A stretch of 64,000 nt of DNA from Leuctra nigra (Eukaryota; Arthropoda; Insecta; Plecoptera; Leuctridae), in contig OW203761.1 in the NCBI GenBank assembly GCA_934045905.1, forward strand, positions 32,972,964-33,036,963, given 5' to 3'. Position numbers and translations under genes: made by a program. Of the stretch, positions 60,348 through 64,000 are shown piece by piece. The notes below the pieces were generated by a model. That model saw nothing but the letters and a program-made list of their open reading frames with translations. It had not been told where the DNA came from and searched no databases. Each line of letters starts with the position of its first letter. Positions within the stretch are counted from its first letter, which is position 1.

Positions 60348-60759
60348 CAGTGCTTAATTTGGGCGTAAGCCCGACTTACCCACTCTTTTTGGAGGGTAAG
60401 CTGGGCTTACGCACCTTTTTATATAAATATTCTCTTTATTATTAATAACACTGTTAATACAACACATTGGTCGCCCTCTACAAACTTATTTTTCGTGGAG
60501 ATAAAAATTTCTTCAAATATTTTACAAATAGCGCAAAAACGCACCAAATTAATTCCAGAAATTTAAAATTTTTACGGGGCTGCGCGCCCCGGACTTGCGT
60601 TCTTTTGGGGGGCCCTTCCCCCAGACCTCCCATTTATTCCGTACGGCAATGCGTTTTCCATGGCAATTGTGGGGTGGGCTTACCCCAAGATAGGTAGAAT
60701 TATGGGTTACTCTAAAAATCTTGGGCTTACCCACCTTTTCTAATACAAATTAACCACTG
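60348..60759. mobile_element. hAT-like MITE with GC core (family A)
   Basis: The ends are CAGTGCTTAATTTG and CAAATTAACCACTG, the same family as 51802-52155. The flanks AGTACCCA and CATACCCA agree at 6 of 8 bases. The core has GGGGCTGCGCGCCCCGG and GGGGGGCCCTTCCCCC. GTAAGCCC and GGGCTTAC words recur near both ends. Confidence 0.75.
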
Positions 60760-61077
60760 CATACCCACTACACATTCCCAACCTAATATTGCTCATCATC
60801 TAATTTTTGTAAATGTGTAGGTTACCTATCTGTGGGGTGAAGATCCATTTGCAATTTGCAAAATGCTTCCAGGGAGCTAGGGACTTTTGTGGACAATTTC
60901 AATTTGGGTAGGACTTGGAAAATGAAAGTCTCGCATTTTCCGGGTCTAGATCCTCATAACTAGCTTACTTGGTAGACAATATACTAGGTGTTCCACCTTA
61001 ATCCTTGTAACAATTTTAATTTCACTGAAATTATTAAGTCTAGTAAAGCTATCTTCCTATTGTTCAGGACTTCTGAC

Positions 61078-61608
61078 CCGTGGTGTAGTCCTAAGTTTTG
61101 GGGGGGGGGGGTATACGCTACCATGGGCGTCCGCAGGAATTCTGCCAGGGGAGGGGGGGGGGGGGGGGGGGGGCAAGGCAAGGAAAACAATTTTCTCGGA
61201 ATAAGGGGGGGGGGGGGCACCCAGCCCCGCATGGCGTTTTTCGGTTTTTGAACACTGTGAAATCAATTTTGAGACGTTATGAGGCGTATTTTGTAAAAAT
61301 ATTCAATACATTTTATAATTTGACACTTTAGGGTGATGGAGGGCTTGGCACAACCTTGCCCCACAGGGCTTTTTTTTAGTGTTTTGACACTTTGAAATTA
61401 ACTTTTTTGAGTTTTTTGTTTACGAAATGAAACTAGACGTAAATCATAACAAAAGTTTAAAGTATTCCTGACATCTTCACTCTTCAGCAAAACTATTGTT
61501 TTAGGTAGGTATACGGCGTATGGCCCGCGTAGGTAAACCCCTTCTAAGTTTTTGGGTACCTATACTTTACAGTGAAAATACTTGCGTATACCCTCGACTA
61601 CACCACTG
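61078..61608. mobile_element. hAT-type element with perfect 8-bp duplication
   Basis: The inverted ends are GTGGTGTAGTC and GACTACACCACTG; the left terminus has CCG in place of CAG. CTTCTGAC occurs directly outside on both sides (61070-61077 and 61609-61616). The interior has three long G runs (61100-61111, 61153-61173, 61205-61217) and a stretch GGGCGTCCGCAGGAATTCTG that looks like the end of a further nested element. Confidence 0.9.
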
Positions 61609-61616
61609 CTTCTGAC

Positions 61617-62580
61617 TCATTGGCATGAGACGTAGGTACCTACTGGTGTGGTCCAGTTTATGGCTCTCCAGCTAGGACCCATGAAAAATCTTGTTAAATC
61701 TTGACAAATTATTGACATGATTGACTAGAATTATAGACGAATTTCGATGCCAAATATGTTCATGCTCGCGCGCGTGGAAAACGTGTCTATTTTATGTTTT
61801 CACTTTTTACAATTAGGGAACGTTTTGGGGAGGGGCAAGTAACCTACGATGTGCGCTGGTTCCCTCCCGTAGAATGTAGGCCAAATATGGTTGAGATCGG
61901 TCAAGGGGTAAAGTTACTTGCCCGAAAATACTATTTCATGTTTTCAATTGTTTTCAATTAGGGTGGTTTGGGCTAGGTGTGAGGAGCCTACTAAGTGCGC
62001 AGGTTCCCGAAGTGAACCTTTGTAACATTTTGTTGAGATTGGTCAAATGGTATAGGAGTATGGCCAGACTTGAAGTTGAATACCTATATTTGTTTTAATT
62101 TTGTCAATTTTGAGTGGTTAGGGGGAAGGGTGGGTAGCGTTATCCGTACAATGTCGACAAGTTCCCGAAGTGAACTTGTGCAAAATTCTATTGAGGTCGA
62201 TCAAAGGGTGTAGGAGTATATCTAGGTATATTTTATATCCTCAATGTTTTCATTGTTTGGTGGTTATCGTAGGTACCCTACGATATGTGCTATTTCACGT
62301 AAAATGTCAGGGAGTCCGAGCAAATGGAGAACATACATACGTAGAAACATACAGACATGTACAGACTTTATATATGGATTTGACTTAGGAAAATCCATCA
62401 AATGTAAAAAATGGAAACTCTAAACTCGTTTCCTTAACATTCAGACCAAATTTTTACTTTTGCTCTTTTTGGATAGAAATGTACACATTTAATTTGAAAG
62501 TTAGCAAAGTTTTGAGTGTTATTTCTCTGATCCCCAAATCATTTTAACTCTAATACTCTGGAGTATTTGCACCGGGAAGT
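61617..62580. other. Intergenic, no gene seen
   Basis: Contains a phrase repeated about three times, GTTCCCGAAGTGAAC with related variants (62008-62022, 62160-62175 and a variant near 61858), each followed by TTGAGATxGGTCAA-like words. This suggests a degraded local tandem array. No domain is found in the open frames. Confidence 0.45.
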
Positions 62581-62600
62581 GGGAACAGAACCGGATGCTG

Positions 62601-62689
62601 TGACGTCGTGCGAGTGTGAGTGAAACAGGGAGCAACATTATTGGTGACGCAAGACGCTGTGACGCAGGAGAGGGCGTGTTGTGACGTCA
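62601..62689. promoter_or_regulatory. Cluster of ATF/CREB-type sites
   Basis: TGACGTCG at 62601, TGACGC at 62645 and 62660, and TGACGTCA at 62682-62689 occur within 90 bases of a GC-richer block. A donor-like GTGAGTGAA lies at about 62615. It may be the promoter of a gene outside the window. This rests on motifs only. Confidence 0.35.
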
Positions 62690-63399
62690 GAGCCGCGAGA
62701 GGGGATGGAAATATGGACCGATGGGTTGCGTCGATTTCGAAGCCACTGGGTTCTACTTACGAGTTCGAAAGGTTAAAGCGCACTGTTGTTCAAGTGCTCG
62801 GTATAGCAGTAGTACTTGACATTTATAGAATCATTTATAACCATTGAAATGAAAACTTTTCAATGCAACATCAAAAGCTTTTCAAAGGGCACTTTTATGA
62901 AGGTAGTACCTATGTAGGTTTCCCTTAAAACTTTAATCAATGTCAAGAGAGGTGCACCTCTCTCGATCTTTTTTTTGTGACAATTTTTACTGAGCGTGAA
63001 GTCTCTGTTTTAGAAGCAGCCCTAAATTTATTTTTCTACAACATTTCATTTACTAGTAATTTTTACTTTTATAATTTTCTCTGATTTAAAAGCGGCTACT
63101 AAAGTTAATTTCCTAAAAATATAAATGTAGGTCAGAAAAGCAGTTGTACAATGTATACTATAAGCAAGCCTATAACGATAAGTTATATCAAGTTCATTTT
63201 AGCTTAAAGTGTACTTTAGCGGTCTAAATGGCTGTGTTTCATTGGCTGTTGCCTGTTGCTAGTGTTTTAACATAAAAATCATTTTATTGTCTGGGAAAAA
63301 CGGCAAGCTCAATAAAATGTAAAAAAGTAATTTTAATGTTGAAAGTATTGTTGCTGGATAGGCTCGCTGGGAATGTGTTCTATCCACGCACGTACTCTT

Positions 63400-63620
63400 A
63401 CGTTCGACTTGAGTGTCTTGTCTCTCTAGGACGTCGTTATGGTCGTTGTGTCTCACTGTCGGCCGCGAGCAAGGCGTCGTCTACTCGACGCTCCGTTAGC
63501 TCCCGGCGTCGGCGTCACTACATGACGTCACTACCCTGCTCCAGGGATCGATGCTCGAGGTCGACGCGAGATTATTTCCCTCTGTGCAACTTCATGATCA
63601 ACTAGTAGCCAATCAGAATC
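63400..63620. promoter_or_regulatory. GC/CpG-rich block, possible promoter or 5' exon
   Basis: The block is rich in CGTCG and CGACGC words, with a TGACGTCA site at 63523-63530. Its composition closely resembles the putative kinesin promoter block at 13281-13460. The open frames here are low-complexity Arg/Ser-rich and not convincing. Confidence 0.35.
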
Positions 63621-64000
63621 CTATTAGGAATCGAACGATTGCATCTCTCTGGTCTAATTTTAATCCGATCGCCAAATATTATGGTGCGTCGGCTGGTTCT
63701 CCCGTTACGAAATCGGCGATATGTAAAACATTTTTGCCGAGGAATCGGAAGTCAACATCCTTCCGTAAGATTAGGAAAACGCTCTGTGTAAGCTAGCAGT
63801 GACACGCTATCACATGCGTCAAAGGAGCAGTGATACCCAACTTCTTTGAATCAATGTGCAAATATTTCAAAACAAGCATACAATGTTGGTAAAATTTCAA
63901 TAACTCTTGAAATTCTTGGCTGATTTGTCTGAAAATTGTCAAAAGCTCATAAAATGTTGGTTCAAAACCATGCAAAATTAAAGTCCCTCGGTTCATAATG

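Noticed and set aside
60984..61331. Overlapping Gly- and Pro-rich open frames
   Set aside because: They read through poly-G runs inside the hAT element and have no protein-like content.

Overview
This is a 64 kb window of an animal nuclear genome, most likely an arthropod and probably an insect. The reasons are an AT-rich background, genes split by GT-AG introns of 0.1 to 12 kb, arthropod-like protein sequences, TACC/GGTA microsatellites, and many non-autonomous DNA transposons and LINE/SINE fragments. The order of insect cannot be fixed by eye. There are no operons, CRISPR arrays or prokaryotic features.

Five protein genes are supported by exon-by-exon reconstruction with consistent splice phases. 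(1) A KIF12-like kinesin is on the minus strand: nine coding exons from 12248 down to 292, running off the left edge, with a likely 5'UTR exon near 13.3-13.45 kb. (2) A class I myosin (MYO1C/Drosophila Myo61F type) is on the plus strand: 17 exons from 27127 to 42401 plus a predicted 11-base first coding exon at 15324-15334, about 1038 residues in all. (3) A 98-residue UPF0390 (C19orf53-like) basic protein is on the minus strand: two exons at 48362-48266 and 43359-43160. (4) A 180-residue single zinc-finger protein is on the plus strand: four exons, 50459-51333. (5) A 324-residue membrane protein with one Ig and one FN3 domain is on the minus strand: six exons, 58381-55122.

The two cytoskeletal motor genes are divergent, with putative starts less than 2 kb apart. 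Myosin and UPF0390 converge near 42.8-43.1 kb. UPF0390 and the zinc-finger gene diverge around 48.4-50.4 kb. The zinc-finger and Ig/FN3 genes converge.

Most of the remaining sequence is intron or intergenic DNA full of mobile elements. A LINE with a long open reading frame (801 codons, YADD reverse transcriptase) sits inside the UPF0390 intron. Three hAT-type elements have perfect 8-bp target duplications (48755-49816, 56321-56929, 61078-61608), and two more of one GC-cored family have imperfect ones. There are also a TTAA-flanked element, TA-flanked foldbacks, a 691-bp hairpin, a roughly 0.94-kb tandem duplication carrying tRNA-like heads, and tRNA-derived SINEs. A perfect 5 x 49-bp minisatellite lies about 240 bp upstream of the predicted myosin start codon. 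I found no wholly new gene system. The most notable items are the layered hAT elements (one carrying a LINE fragment), the tiny first and last myosin exons, and the repeated Ser-Pro N-terminus of the kinesin.
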